DNA of 64,000 nt. Source: Cephalopachus bancanus. Lineage: Eukaryota; Chordata; Mammalia; Primates; Tarsiidae. Position numbers and translations under genes: made by a program. The notes beneath the pieces are model-generated. The model ran no database searches, was not told where the DNA came from, and saw only the letters and a program-made list of their open reading frames with translations. Shown here one piece after another: positions 12,102 through 23,242 of the stretch. The stretch spans positions 16,170,501-16,234,500 of the forward strand of contig JAPVLO010000019.1 in assembly GCA_027257055.1 (NCBI GenBank), given 5' to 3'. Numbering within the stretch: the first letter of the stretch is position 1; every line of letters begins with the position of its first letter.

Positions 12102-12148
<47 letters not shown>
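12102..12148 (+). repeat. (TG)n microsatellite
   Basis: An uninterrupted run of about 23 TG units inside an L1M fragment; such tracts are common in L1M 3' regions. Likely length-polymorphic. Confidence 0.97.
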
Positions 12149-12149
<1 letters not shown>

Positions 12150-12758
12150 TTATAAAACTTTGAATAGGTACCCAAGGCAACATACACAAGTGTATCCTTG
12201 GCAGCACTGTTTGTAACAGCAAAAAAATAGAAACAACCTAAATGTCCATCAATATAGAAATAACCAAATAAAATATAGGATAGAATACTATACGAGATGA
12301 TTTTTTTTAACATGAGGTAAACTTACCATATACTGACATGGATATATGCCAAGATATGTAAAAAAACTGAAAAAAGTATGTATAGTACAGCACTTAAGAT
12401 ACAAACACACACAAACATACTACCATCTGTATTAGCCATAAAAATACCTGGAAGTATAAAACACCAAAAGATACCCATGGTGGAGTACAACCAAGGTTTG
12501 GGGAGGAGTGCAAAGGAGAAATTAACTTTATCAGTAATGTCTTAAATTTGTATGATAATACACTCGTGTATTAATTATGTAATTAAAATTAAATTTTTCT
12601 AAGAACAAAGAAGAGCAATACAGAGAAAGAATGTCAGTTGAAGAATGAATTATTATTATTTACAAACTCAGTCTTACTCAGTTCTTAAATCAAATCTGGT
12701 TAAAATTTTCTCACAATAAATTATCAGTCTTTGGTCCCCTAATCCAAAAGCAACTATT

Positions 12759-12791
12759 CACCCATCCATCCATCTATCCCTCTCTCCATCC
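12759..12791 (+). repeat. Imperfect (CCAT)n tract
   Basis: Tandem 'ccatccatccatctatccc' type units, degenerate. Confidence 0.75.
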
Positions 12792-12874
12792 AGTCATATC
12801 ACAAAAGAATGCTCTGATCTGGAAAGGACTGCAAGAAAGAGTGTCTATTATACACCAAATTCTGGGGAACAAAC

Positions 12875-13045
12875 TCATAATGTAATATCCTGATTTTCTG
12901 AGTGCATCTAAGAATTGCTTGGAACCTCATCCCAAACAATTCTGTTTTGACAGGCCTGCTGGGGGTTCAAGACTCTGTATTTCTGGTAAATCTACAATGT
13001 CACTGATACACATGGTTCAAGGACTACACACTGAGGAATACTGCT
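12875..13045 (+). mobile_element. MER5-like hAT element, degraded
   Basis: A recognisable but eroded order of 'attgcttggaacctcatccc', 'aagactctgtatttctggta' and 'ggttcaaggactacacactg', matching the MER5 interior and 3' end. Confidence 0.6.
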
Positions 13046-13197
13046 GTAATCTAGGGGGATTACAACATTAATCTTTACACCCTTACCCCAAGTTCAATGA
13101 ACTGTGTCAGTTTTGTGAATGACATCAGGCCAGGAACAACAGACAACACAAAGACAGATAATATTAAGGAGTGTGCAATCAAATAAGCAGGATACAC

Positions 13198-13545
13198 TAC
13201 TGTGCCAGTCAGCTTTCACTAGATTTAGCTGCAGCAGTAATAAATAGCTTCCAAATGTTAGTGGCTCACAGTGAAGGTTTTTTTTGTGTGTGTGCTCAGA
13301 ATCTGTGGATGCTGAGAAACAACCGTGACTCTGTTCCAGGTGCAGGTAGGCTGCAAATCAGCTCCCTGCATCTTCTTCATTCTGGAATCTAGGCTGAAGG
13401 ACATGTGACACCATAGCCACAGAAAAAGTTGGGGTCAAATCACACAATATATTCATCACTTCCACTCATGTTCCAGGATCACATAGCTGAGGTGTTGCAT
13501 TAACCAATCCTGAAGTCCAAACAACAGTCCTTCTTTTTAGGCACA
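13198..13545 (+). mobile_element. LTR-like repeat fragment, family uncertain
   Basis: 'gtcagctttcactagattta', 'tagtggctcacag' and 'catcacttccactcatgttc' resemble a common mammalian repeat arm with the layout 'cagctttc...agtggctta...cacttccgctcac'. I cannot name the family from sequence alone. Confidence 0.45.
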
Positions 13546-13599
13546 TTACTGAAGGTGTCAGCATATGAGCCATTTGGATAATCTAATTACTGTCACCCT

Positions 13600-15480
13600 A
13601 TGGCATCCTAATGGATGATCCCTAATTGAGAAGAACTGCCCTGTAATGCTAGGTTTCTCCTTACCCTTAAACTTTTTCTCTTCACCTTTTTCCACCCCAG
13701 TCATCACACATCTATTCCCTGATGCCTTCTTAGTATGCCTCACTTTGTAAATAACCCCCCCAGCCTCAACCTTGACACAAACAGCCCCCGCCCCCGCCAC
13801 TAACCGCTCATGCCACTAGACATTCTTCAAGTAACATCATTCTCCAAGCTCGTCACTATCCCTGACTGAACACTTTCATCATTTATATATAAACCTCTCC
13901 TCTGAGGCTCACACTAGCTACCTACACCTTTGTAGCCCCTTCCCATCCCGACTTCTGTCTTATAAGACATAAATGGCATCTGGCTGAGAGTTTTTGCTTC
14001 TTACACAACTGTTATCATTCCCAGTGACTTCAAAGTTCACATGGGTGACTCACCCAACTCTCAAGCCCCTGGTTCCTAGAGCTATTCATCTCCACCAATC
14101 TTCTCCTCTACTGCACTCCACTGCCCACTTCCATATTCCAATTCCCACTCTCTGACTTCAACTTCCATCCTGTGATTTCTTGCTTTCTCATTCCACTAAA
14201 CTCATTCAGACCTGGGTAGCCATGACTTTCCTTTTTCTGAAACTCTTATCAGACTAGCTCCTTGGTCCCCTTCACTGGATTCTCTTTCCATTACATTATT
14301 CTGGGGTCGCTGCTCCAGGGTTAATTTTCTTCTCTTATCAAGTTAGAAATGCTTCCAGGTGCCGGGCACAGTGGCTCAAGCCTGTAATCCCAGCACTTTG
14401 GGAGGCCAAGGCAAGAAGATTGCCAAAGCCCAGAGATTAGAGACCAGTCTGCACAACCTGGCAAGAACTCATCTCTACAATAAATCAAAAAATTACCGGG
14501 TTTGGTAGCACGCACCTGTAGTTCCAGTTACTTGAAAGTCTGAGGTGGAAGGATCACCTGAGCCCAGCAGGTCGAGGCTGTGGTGGCCGTGAGTGTGCCA
14601 TTGCTCTCCAGCCTGGGCAACAGAGTGAGACTCTTACTCAAAAAAAGAAAAAAGAAATTCTTCCAGGAGATCTTATCCAAATCCATGACTGCCACTAAAA
14701 CCTAAACAATGATGAAAACCCAGACTTCATGATAGATATATCTCCAAAGGTACCTACAAATTCAACATTTCTAAAAATAAAATTAATTATCTTTTCCCCC
14801 CAATTCAGGTCTTCCTACGATATTACTTATCCTACTAAATGACACTAACATTGATACAGTCGCCTAAGCCAAAGTCTAGAAGTCATTATAGATACCTTCT
14901 TCTTTCTCACTTCCACTTCCAACAGATCTTCTAAATCATGCCACTTCTGTCAATATCTTATCTCTCAATATCTTATGCCTCTTAGTGTCATCATTTTCCT
15001 GCAGTGTTCTAGCACACTCCAAGTCCCTAAAAATCATCATGGTGATTATCACCTCCTTTCCTATCCATCCCACTGCTCTTGCCATAGCTCATTACCCCAT
15101 TTCTCAACTGATCCACTGAAATAATTTTCTATCCGCTTTTCTGGATTTGTCCCACACCAGAACATTCTAAATTAGGTCATTTCCACTTTTAAAATCTCCA
15201 GTGGTTCCGAAAACTTATGACCCACCTCTCCCCTCTCCCCTCTCCCCCCCCCCCTCTCTCTCTTTCTCCATTTACTCCCACTTTTTTCAGATCTTCCAAT
15301 TCTCTTTGCTCTCCTTTTCCTCTGACGCTTTTCTATATACACCTTTCTTAGTCTGGAATGCCCTACCTCATCGTCTTATCCATGTAGAAAGGTCTTTTTT
15401 ATTCTTCAGGATCACTTTCTGTGATGCTTTCTCTGATTAAAAACCATCTTCCCTCAAGACAGGACTGATCAATTCCCTTA
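13600..15480 (+). mobile_element. Degenerate L2-like LINE region, split by an Alu
   Basis: Pieces at 13600-14360 and 14656-15480 are pyrimidine-rich with LINE-like motifs. Around 14019-14063 one frame reads I-P-S-D-F-K-V-H-M-G-D, resembling the conserved 'GDFNvH' motif of the L2/CR1 endonuclease domain. Around 15353 the phrase 'ctggaatgccctacctcatc' resembles the L2 3' region. Heavily mutated, and the pieces may belong to more than one copy. A CT-rich run lies at 15225-15268. Confidence 0.5.
14361..14655 (+). mobile_element. Alu, lineage-specific
   Basis: Full dimer, linker 'caataaatcaaaaaattacc', tail 'aaaaaagaaaaaa'. Target duplication approximated by 'gaaatgcttccagg' and 'gaaattcttccagg'. 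Confidence 0.95.
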
Positions 15481-15489
15481 TTTTTGCCT

Positions 15490-15835
15490 CCACCCTTCTT
15501 TAAATGTGTCCATCATATCATGGCTTATCATACCATTCACTAGCTATATAAACTATCTGTGATTCAACTTGCATTTGCTCTTCTAGAAGAAATAATAGTC
15601 TGACTCCATAAGGTTTTTGTAAGAACAAAGAAGATAACATATGTAAAGTACTTAGAACAGCACTGAGGACATTTTATGTGTCCAACAGATGTTAGGTACA
15701 GTTGTTATCATTACCATTGGTATTAATAGTACATTTGTGTTTCTATTAATATCTTATTTGGTTTACAAATCTCTCTTACTTATTCAACTATAAGCCTTCA
15801 GCCTTTGGAGTACAGGAACGATATGTGTATTACTA
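15490..15835 (+). mobile_element. MIR and L2 3'-end fragments
   Basis: 'gtaaagtacttagaacagca' is the typical MIR 3' segment. The sequence from 15780 ('aagccttcagcctttggagt') resembles the L2 3' terminus. Both are eroded. Confidence 0.5.
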
Positions 15836-15837
15836 TT

Positions 15838-15958
15838 CTTTTTATTTTTTTTGTTTTAGAGACAGGGGTCTTCTTACATTGCCCAGGCTGGACTTGAAGT
15901 CCCACCTCAGACTCCCAAGTAGCTGGAAACTGCAGGTGCACACCACCACACACGGCTT
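15838..15958 (-). mobile_element. Old Alu half (monomer-like), antisense
   Basis: Reads as a single antisense Alu arm: 'attgcccaggctggact', 'cccaagtagctgg' and 'gcaggtgcacaccaccac'. There is no second arm. It may be a free Alu monomer or a truncated copy. Confidence 0.75.
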
Positions 15959-15969
15959 TGTGTACTTTT

Positions 15970-16040
15970 TTTTGAATCAGTCTCACTCTGTCACCCACAC
16001 TGGAATGCAGTGGCACGCTTACAGCCACCCTAGCATTGAC
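15970..16040 (-). mobile_element. Very short 5'-truncated Alu with target duplication, antisense
   Basis: Only the 3' 70-75 bases of an Alu plus a T run are present: 'gaatcagtctcactctgtca' to 'ccaccctagcattgac'. The 11-bp repeat 'tgtgtactttt' lies at 15959-15969 and again at 16041-16051, so this is a genuine truncated insertion and not a deletion remnant. Confidence 0.88.
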
Positions 16041-16234
16041 TGTGTACTTTTTAACAACATAATTTTTATTGTTGATATATTTGCATTTCAGTAAGATAAA
16101 TTTATTTTATTGACTATAGAATAGTTACTATGTAACATAATTTATCAATTCTGCACTATCATAAATAATCAACCTTCTACCTATTTCTTCATATTCGTTT
16201 CTGATTAGTCTAGAAAAATTCCTAAAAATAGAAC

Positions 16235-16374
16235 GCTGGTGCCTATAGTTCAAGCTACTTGGAAGGCTGAGGTAGAAGGCTCGCCTGAGCCCAGCAGGTC
16301 AAGGCTGTGGTGAATGTGAGTGTGCCATTGCTCTCCAGCCTAAGTGACAGAGTGAGACTCCACATAAAAAAAAA
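16235..16374 (+). mobile_element. 5'-truncated Alu, right arm only
   Basis: Starts within the arm at 'ggtgcctatagttcaagct' and runs through 'agcccagcaggtcaaggct' to an A tail. Related bases 'atagaacg / aagaatg' flank it. Confidence 0.85.
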
Positions 16375-16754
16375 AGAATGTTGTGATCAAAGAAAATGGA
16401 AAATGCACACTGAAGCCTCTTGACTCATGTTGCCAAGCCGTCTTCCAGAAAGCCTGTACCAGCAGTGGACAGAAACTATATTTTCAATCACGTTTGATTC
16501 TCAAGTCAAACCACAGTTCTTAGCATATTGTAGACACCTAATCAACTGAATGAATGGGATGAAAAACAAGGAAGCTGAGAGAAAAGGGCACTTCTGAAGA
16601 AATGATATCCTCAGAAAAGGGCATTTCTGAGGAAACAATACTATCTTAGGAAAGGCAGCCCACTAGGGAAGTGTAAAACATGTTCAGAAAATGGCAGCTA
16701 GGCCAGTTCAGCTGACTGCAGCACATTAAAGGAGGCTGAGAAGAGTGAAGAATA

Positions 16755-16920
16755 GCCAGTTTCTCAAACTGGAGTGGGCAAACAAAACTATGGGGATCTT
16801 GCTAAAACTCTGGCTCTGATTCAACAGATCTGGGATGAGGTCAGGGAGTATGCATTTCTAACAAGATCTCAGGTGCAGCTGATGCTATTGGTCCATGGAT
16901 CGCACTTCAAAAAGTAAGGA
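16755..16920 (+). mobile_element. MER5-like hAT element
   Basis: 'gtttctcaaactgg' start, 'tgattcaacagatctgggat' and 'tgcatttctaacaagatctc' in the conserved MER5A order. Confidence 0.82.
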
Positions 16921-17069
16921 AGCAGATGAGTACACTCAAGAAGCAGATCCTCACTAAAGAGTTTCAAGTGCCAGGCACAAGAGTTTAGACTTTATTATTT
17001 GATGTTCAATTTAAGGAGGGAGGTATATTGAAGGTTGCTAAGCAAGGGAGACCTAATTACTTAAGAAAA

Positions 17070-17315
17070 ATCTTTTTTGTTTTTTTGAGTTAGTCTCACT
17101 CAGTCACCCTGGGCTCCGGTGATCCTTCCGCCTCAGCCTTCCAAGTAGGTGGAACTACAGGTGCGCGCTACCACGCCCGGCTAATTTTTGATTTATTGTA
17201 GAGATAAGGTCTCGCCAAGTTGCCCGGGCGGGTCTCGAACCCGCGGGCTCAGGTAATCCACTCACCCCAGCCTCCCAAAGGCGTGGGATTACAGGCTGAG
17301 CCACCGGCCTGGCTA
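17070..17315 (-). mobile_element. Alu, lineage-specific, antisense, internal deletion
   Basis: Otherwise well preserved (intact 'cgggtctcgaacccgcgggc' B-box region and diagnostic linker). About 55 bases of the right arm are missing where 'gtcaccc' joins directly to 'tgggctcc' near 17108. Confidence 0.93.
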
Positions 17316-18309
17316 AGCTTTATGCCACATTACCAACCAAGTCTTTCTTAGTGTATCATTTATTTTGTTTTGTTTGTCACTATAATATTTTCTCAGTTTC
17401 AGTTAATATTATACACAAACATGAGGCTTTTTGTCACAGTTTCAGTGCTTTACATATATCCTTCTCCAGTGTAAAAAATGATTGTTAATAATGGAAGAAA
17501 TAATTAACAGACAAAAACAAAAGGACCGAGGGTTTGGCTTTTCCCTACCCACTCACCCCCAATCTACTCTGACCCATTGGGCTAAAGCCACAGCTCCTGG
17601 GTGCTGCTTTATCACTGTTTCTGGTGGCAACCTGTGCTACAGTTGAGGACATTGTTTACAAAAATGACATGGGGTAATCAAGTGTTACATGCCCCCCGCC
17701 ATTCCCTTCTCCCAAGATGAGATCTCACCTTCTTCAAACTGCATAAGTGACGACTGCCAATTTGGGGAGCATATGTTACTTCAACACACCTAGGCTTAAG
17801 AACCATCACACAGGAAAGAAGAGTGATTGTACACAATGTGAAAAATGAATACAATTCAAGAAACAAAGGGAAGAACAGTCTAGGCAGAATCTAAATGTCC
17901 AACAGCTAATTCCACGTTATCCTATCAATCTCTGTCCCCTCCAGTCAGCCTTAGCATTGGAATGCTAATATAAAGAGGCCAGCATTTGCTGAAAATCTGT
18001 TATTCCATTATGGCTTGAAAAGGGAGGAGCTTAAAAAAGACATGCAAAAGTTAGGACGAACAATTTCAATGGTGATCTCTGGGCATTTTGCCAACATCCT
18101 CTCATCCTTCTCATCTAGAACACAGCAGTTTCCAAGGTTCTCATGAGGCTCTCTAGTAAGTACCCACTGTCTCACGAGATCTCCAAGTTAATAACAAATG
18201 CACCTGCATGTGGGATGAAGTATGGTGCAGCCAGCATGACCGAGACTGAACAACCTGAGCTGTGGAAAATGAGTCTCTGCTAGGAGATGTCTGTCACAGC
18301 ACATTCACA
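17316..18309. other. Unique sequence, no gene seen
   Basis: No recognisable gene or repeat. Open frames are below 65 codons and show no domain. Confidence 0.4.
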
Positions 18310-19440
18310 TGCTGCTGGGGTGTAAAGAGGTATAATCTTTTAAAGACATAATCTGGCTATTTCCATTAAAATTTGAAATGCACGTGTCCTTTTATCCAGC
18401 AATTCAACTTGTAAAAATTTATTCCACAGAAAGCCCACATGCCAAAGAGGAAGGTACCGTGATGTTCATCTCAGTAAACATGAGAAACAACTCATGTTTA
18501 GGGACCGGGTCAATATATTGAAATATGATAAAGTATATAAAGATGATATTAAGGAAAGAATGACAAGGATCTTATCTTGTGTGTTACTGGAACTACTTCC
18601 AAGTGATTATATGAGGGGGGCCCAAAACAAACCAGAATTATATTTTGGACGGTGGGACCCTTAGCACAGACTTCCTCCAACAGGTAAGTGTTCTAGGAAC
18701 ACTCGCATCAGTGTACTAGCTAACGTTGTTGTGAGAGGCTGTGTTCTCGTGAAATGTCCCAAGTTGTGGCAAACAGGTGACTGGTTCTTCTATCATCAAA
18801 ATGCACCTGCCCACATCACGCTATGTCCACAGTTTTTGACCAAAATTGGCATGACCCCCATGCCCCACCCTCCCTATTCACTGATCCCACCCAGACAACT
18901 TTTTTTGTTGCTCTGGATGAAAAAGTCCTCAAAGGAAAATGTTTTGCCGATGTGCAAGAGGTGTGAAACAAACAAACAAACAAAAACAGAAGCACAAAAA
19001 GGCATCAAAATTGATGAGCTCAAAAACTGTTCTGAGCAGTAGAAAAAGTATCTCAATAGTCGTACTGCATCAAACAGAATACTTTGACAGTAACTGAAGT
19101 TTAAACATGTAGGAATAAACACACAATTTTTTATAAATAAATTCTGGGCTTTTTGGGACCCAAAAAACCCAGAATTTCATGAATACATACATATATCGTG
19201 TATGTACTAATGTATTTATATAAGTATATATAATTATGTATTCATACACATTGACTATCTCTGATAACAGAGATTGCCTTAAGGGAACTGAGTTTCTGAA
19301 GTTAGGTAAAGACTTTCATTTTATAGCTCCTATTCCTTTTATTTATTTTTTAATCATACAGATGTATGGCTATTTCCTTTTTTACTAACTTTCTGGGGAG
19401 TTATTTTTCTAAATCTATTTTTTATTTCCCAGTGCATGGA
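18310..19440 (+). mobile_element. L1M 3' fragment, interrupted by a mariner
   Basis: The left piece (18310-18610) has 'ccagcaattcaacttgtaaa' and 'ttattccacag' as in L1M ORF2 ends. The right piece (19161-19440) continues with 'acagagattgccttaaggg' and a T-rich L1M 3' tail. The mariner remnant sits between them at a TA. Confidence 0.65.
18612..19160 (+). mobile_element. Mariner-type deletion derivative A
   Basis: It begins with 'tgaggggggcccaaaac' right after a TA dinucleotide and ends with the inverted counterpart 'aaattctgggctttttggga'. The interior encodes a broken mariner transposase C-terminus. Seen in translation are W-F-F-Y-H-Q-N-A-P-A-H, where the usual H-D-N aspartate is replaced, then 'PHPPYS' and 'GIKIDELKNCSEQ' followed by a stop. 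The N-terminal two thirds, including the helix-turn-helix and the first catalytic Asp, are deleted. It shares ends and C-terminal coding with the copy at 51.0 kb, so both derive from one mariner family. The third catalytic Asp region is also destroyed, so it is inactive. Confidence 0.88.
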
Positions 19441-19444
19441 TTTT

Positions 19445-20130
19445 TTTTCTGAGCACTTGAGGAAATACAGAAAACATTTACAAGAAAACTGCAGGTCAAC
19501 CTCACGATACTAAATGCAAAAATATTAAACAAGATGTTACCAAGGTTAATTCAATAATACATCAAAAACATAATCCAGCCAGACACAGTGACTCAAGCCT
19601 GTAATCCCAGCACTTTGGGAGGTCAAGGAGAGGATTGCCTGAGCTCAGGGGCTCAAGACCAGTCTGGAAAATTTGGTGAGACCTCATCTCTACAGCAAAT
19701 CAAAACATAAGCAGAACATGTTGGCACATGCCTGTAGTTCCAGTTACTTTGAGGACTGAGGTGGAAGGATTGCCTGAGGCCAGCAAGTCAAGGCTGCGGT
19801 GGCTGTGAGCATGCCACTGCACTCCAGCCTGGGCGATGGAGTGAGACTCCAACTCAAAAAAAGGGGCATAATCCATCAATGACCAAGGATGCCAAGCTGT
19901 TTTAATTTTAGAATTCAATTAATATAATTGATCACATTGGTAGATGAAAGGAGAAGCACCCATGTGATTATCAGAATATGTGCAGAAAAATATTTGATAA
20001 AATTCAACATTAGCTTATTGTTTTTAAGAGAAGCCTTAGTGAACGATGTATAGAAAGAACTTCTATAATTAAAGCATTACAGAAAAACCCAGAGTAAATA
20101 TACTTAATGGTAAATTTTCTCCCTATATGT
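19445..20130 (+). mobile_element. L1M ORF2 fragment, split by an Alu
   Basis: Pieces at 19445-19576 and 19863-20130 show the ORF2 reverse-transcriptase neighbourhood: 'actgcaggtcaacctcacga', 'tgcaaaaatattaaacaaga' and later 'atttgataaaattcaacatt'. Full of stops. Confidence 0.8.
19577..19862 (+). mobile_element. Alu, lineage-specific, within L1M
   Basis: Full dimer; linker 'cagcaaatcaaaacataagc'; short tail. Target duplication 'cataatcca' is on both sides. Confidence 0.94.
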
Positions 20131-20389
20131 CCTATAAGCAAAGAGAATACAAAGGTATTTAGCTATGACTCAATCTCTCTTTGAAAAATGATCACTTTAA
20201 AATATCTTGCATTTCATTTCAAGGTCTTTAATGTACATTTCTCTTCTGAACATCCAAAGCCAGAAGTTCCACAAATTCCAACTGAAGAAGTTCTAAAGTA
20301 GAGCTTAAATTTTAAAAAAGTAAAAACAAGAGTCCATTCTATAGCATTATCAAATTTACAGTACTCAATACTCTAAAGTGTTTTATAAA

Positions 20390-20585
20390 CCTTCAATGGG
20401 TCCTTTAGCCTGCAATATAAAGTCCACAATCTGGCTCTGCACAATCTGACTCCAATCTCCTGTTCCAATTTGACTTCTCATTGTTCGACTACGGGAACTA
20501 ACAGTACTCATCTACTCAGTGTCTAGTGCCTTATGACTCCCACTAACCTTGTCTTTCCTCCATGCTCACATCCAGCTGAGAGAAA
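20390..20585 (+). mobile_element. L2 LINE fragment
   Basis: 'aaagtccacaatctggctct' followed by a pyrimidine-rich segment corresponds to the L2 ORF2 3' region ('...gcatgatctggcc...'). Confidence 0.6.
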
Positions 20586-21469
20586 TGGAAATCAGACATC
20601 ACCCTTATTACTGATAAAAGCTGACTAGACACAATGGCTAGAGATCTGTCATAAGAATTAAGCAGATTGCCCCAACCAGTCACTGACACAGCTAGACAAC
20701 TTCACGCCACCCAAACAGGGCAGATCTGTTTATACAAGGCAAAAGAAGCCATGGGTAGACGACTCTGAACAGTGCACTCAGCTCAGGGTCTCAGTTCCTT
20801 TTCCCAAACTCACCAACCAGATAAGCCATTCCTCTTCCTCTTCCCATTTCAGACCTGCAGTCTGGACCAGGCCAGGGAACAGTAGGCTCCTTCACTAACA
20901 TTGAACACTTCTTTTCAAAGCACAGTAAAAGCCATTCTGACTCAAAAACCATTCCATCCCAGACAACTTTTATGCTATCCATTCCTTAGAATTCCTAAGG
21001 AACTAACGTCTGTGCCACTCTGTTGATTCAACATTTACAATAATGTCTCTGGTACTGATAAACAGTCTATCGAGATAAAATAAACAATAAGTTCCCTGAT
21101 TCTGAGATTCTCTCTCTCTTTGTACTCTCATCACTTAGATGTATGTTCTGAACAATAATGATGCTCAACTATCTATTAATTTTTTAAAATTATGACTGTT
21201 AGAATGCAGAGTGTGGTCTTTAGTAGGTAAGAAGGAATCTTAATTAAGAGAAAACATGATCAAAGAGATATTTTCTGAAGATTATTAATCAATGGCATGT
21301 CTGATTAGAATACAAGATACAAATAAACAGAGACACAATAACAGAAGGTGCAATAAAGAAAACTAGCTATTTAGATGTGATTTAGAAAAAGGTTCTTTGA
21401 ATGTCAGAATAAAAAATCAAGCATAAATTATAAAATGTTGGAAAGCTGTCCAAAAAAAAACCGAATTTT
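20586..21469. other. Unannotated; weak LTR-like signal
   Basis: An AATAAA-type signal at about 21078-21090 is followed by 'gttccctgattctgagattc', reminiscent of an LTR R/U5 boundary, but no terminal TG/CA repeats or family match are evident. No gene seen. Confidence 0.25.
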
Positions 21470-21758
21470 CTGGGCATGGTAGCTCACACCTGTAAACCCA
21501 GCACTTTGGAAGGTTGAAGCAAGAGGATTGCCTGAGTCCAAGGGTTTGAGACCAGACTGGGCAACTTGGAGAGACCTCATCTCTACAATACATTTAAAAA
21601 TTAGCTGGAAGTGGTGGCACAAACCTGTGGTTCCAGCTACTTGGAAGGCTGAAGCGGAAGGATCGCCTGAGTCCAACAGGTCAAGGCTGTAGTGCCTGTG
21701 AGCATGCTACTGCACTACAGCCTGGGTGACAGAGTGAGACTCTGACTCAAAAAAAAAA
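21470..21758 (+). mobile_element. Alu, lineage-specific
   Basis: Full dimer with linker 'caatacatttaaaaattagc' and 'agtccaacaggtcaaggct'. One of the more diverged copies. Confidence 0.93.
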
Positions 21759-21909
21759 GAATTAAATTAAATTAAAATTAAAGCAAATCAAGAAGACAGA
21801 TTAGGAAATGCATAAATATACTAAAGGTTGCTGTAGGTCACTTGCTGATATTAAACTACTGCTTAGCGACACTGCTCACAAAACAGGATTGTTAAAAATG
21901 GGAGCTAGA

Positions 21910-22195
21910 GCCGGGCTCAGTGGCTCAGCCTGTAATCCCACGCCTTTGGGAGACTGAGGTGAGTGGATTGCCTGAGCCTGCGGGTTCAAGACCCACCTGG
22001 GCAGCGAGACCTCATCTCTACAATAAATCAAAAAAATCAGCCGGGAGTGGTAGCACATGCCTGTAATTCCGGCTACTTGGAAAGCTGAGGCGGAAGGATC
22101 GCCGGAACCCAGCAGGTCGAGGCTGTGGTGGCCAGGAGTGGCCACTGCACTCCAGTCTGGGCAACAGAGTGAGACTCCAACTCAAAAAAAAAAAA
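21910..22195 (+). mobile_element. Alu, lineage-specific, well preserved
   Basis: Very similar to the copy at 9328-9616 (shared 'gccgggctcagtggctcag', 'tcccacgcctttggg', 'ggcagcgagacctcatc' deletion form). Perfect target duplication 'gggagctag' on both sides. The two copies share a left-arm variant that lacks the 'acttgg' bases, so they define a sub-branch. Confidence 0.96.
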
Positions 22196-23228
22196 GGGAG
22201 CTAGTAAGTCATTTTCATATAGTTTCTATGTAAACCAACAGATCTCAATTAGATCCTTATTAGAGTTCCAAGCCCTAACTGAAAAGAAAAAGGAAGACAA
22301 TTTAAGGAGCTGATAATGAGGTTTCTAGAGGGAGGGAAAAAACTTAGGGCAAATATTCTTTAAAAGTCTGAGGGGTAATCTTACTATTAAAGACTAATGC
22401 TCCAGAAGGATATCAAAGTCACTCATAATAATTTGGAGGTTGACAAGGACTGGTTTAATAGTGTTTTCAAGTCTGACCGAGAACTCTGACATTTAGAAAT
22501 AGATAAGATGTGAATACTTAAAGTCATATTTTCGTTTCAGGAAAAAAAAAAAAAGACTAATGCTTAAAGAGAAAAATGCAATTAGACATTTTCCTACTCT
22601 AATGAAAAGAGAAATTCAACAACAGAGAAATGTTAGCTAAATCTAAAGAAGACTCCTCTAAACATAAGCATTGTTAATGAACCTATGGCAGAAATAATAC
22701 TACCATTTTTAATTAATCAACACAATACATAGGAGTCCAGGAACACAGTGGGACAGCAGTTCAGTTCATAGAGAAGCTTACAATTTAAGCTATCTAAAGA
22801 CAAAAGAAGACAAAAGTAACAACAATAAAAAAGTCATAAAAATAAACATATATAGAAGGTATTTGTAGATACAATTACTACTCTGGAGAGGTCTTTAAAA
22901 TTACCATAAAAGTATTTTGTTTGCCCTGAGCCAAATAAATACCATGATAAATGCCATGACACCATGGTAAATCAGATATGATGTTTCCAAAAAATATTCC
23001 TGATATTCAACAGTGCCTGTGCTTCCTTCACTCTACCACTCACAGCCTCCAGTCCATAGCAGATATCACTAAGATATGGATGGCTTGCTTTCCTGCTCAA
23101 AACTATATAAAATCTGTGACACTGGCTTTCACTTTGAAAAAGTTTTATATTTAAAATGAAGATAGGTCAAGTGAATTCTTAAAACCTTATTGTAAACGTC
23201 AGGAATTTCCTATAAAAATTTCTCCATT
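22196..23228. other. Unique AT-rich sequence
   Basis: No recognisable gene or repeat upstream of the MTCH2 retrocopy. Confidence 0.4.
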
Positions 23229-23242
23229 AAAAAAACTTAGAG

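Larger units (their letters stand above)
11385..12600 (+). mobile_element. L1M ORF2 C-terminal/3' fragment, split by Alu and (TG)n
   Basis: Pieces at about 11385-11549 and 11853-12600 carry eroded L1 landmarks: 'gcaaagattaaaaagtctga', 'gcagcactgtttgtaacagc' and 'aacctaaatgtccatcaata'. These are characteristic of the ORF2 3' end of old mammalian L1M families. Frameshifts are abundant and nothing is coding. Confidence 0.8.

Noticed and set aside
11993..12313. Frame with a poly(TH) tract, and similar cysteine-valine runs at 35.9-36.2 kb
   Set aside because: Direct translation of the (TG)n and (AC)n microsatellites.
20586..21140. Possible unassigned LTR with an AATAAA signal
   Set aside because: No terminal TG/CA boundaries, target duplication or recognisable family motifs; left as a weak note only.
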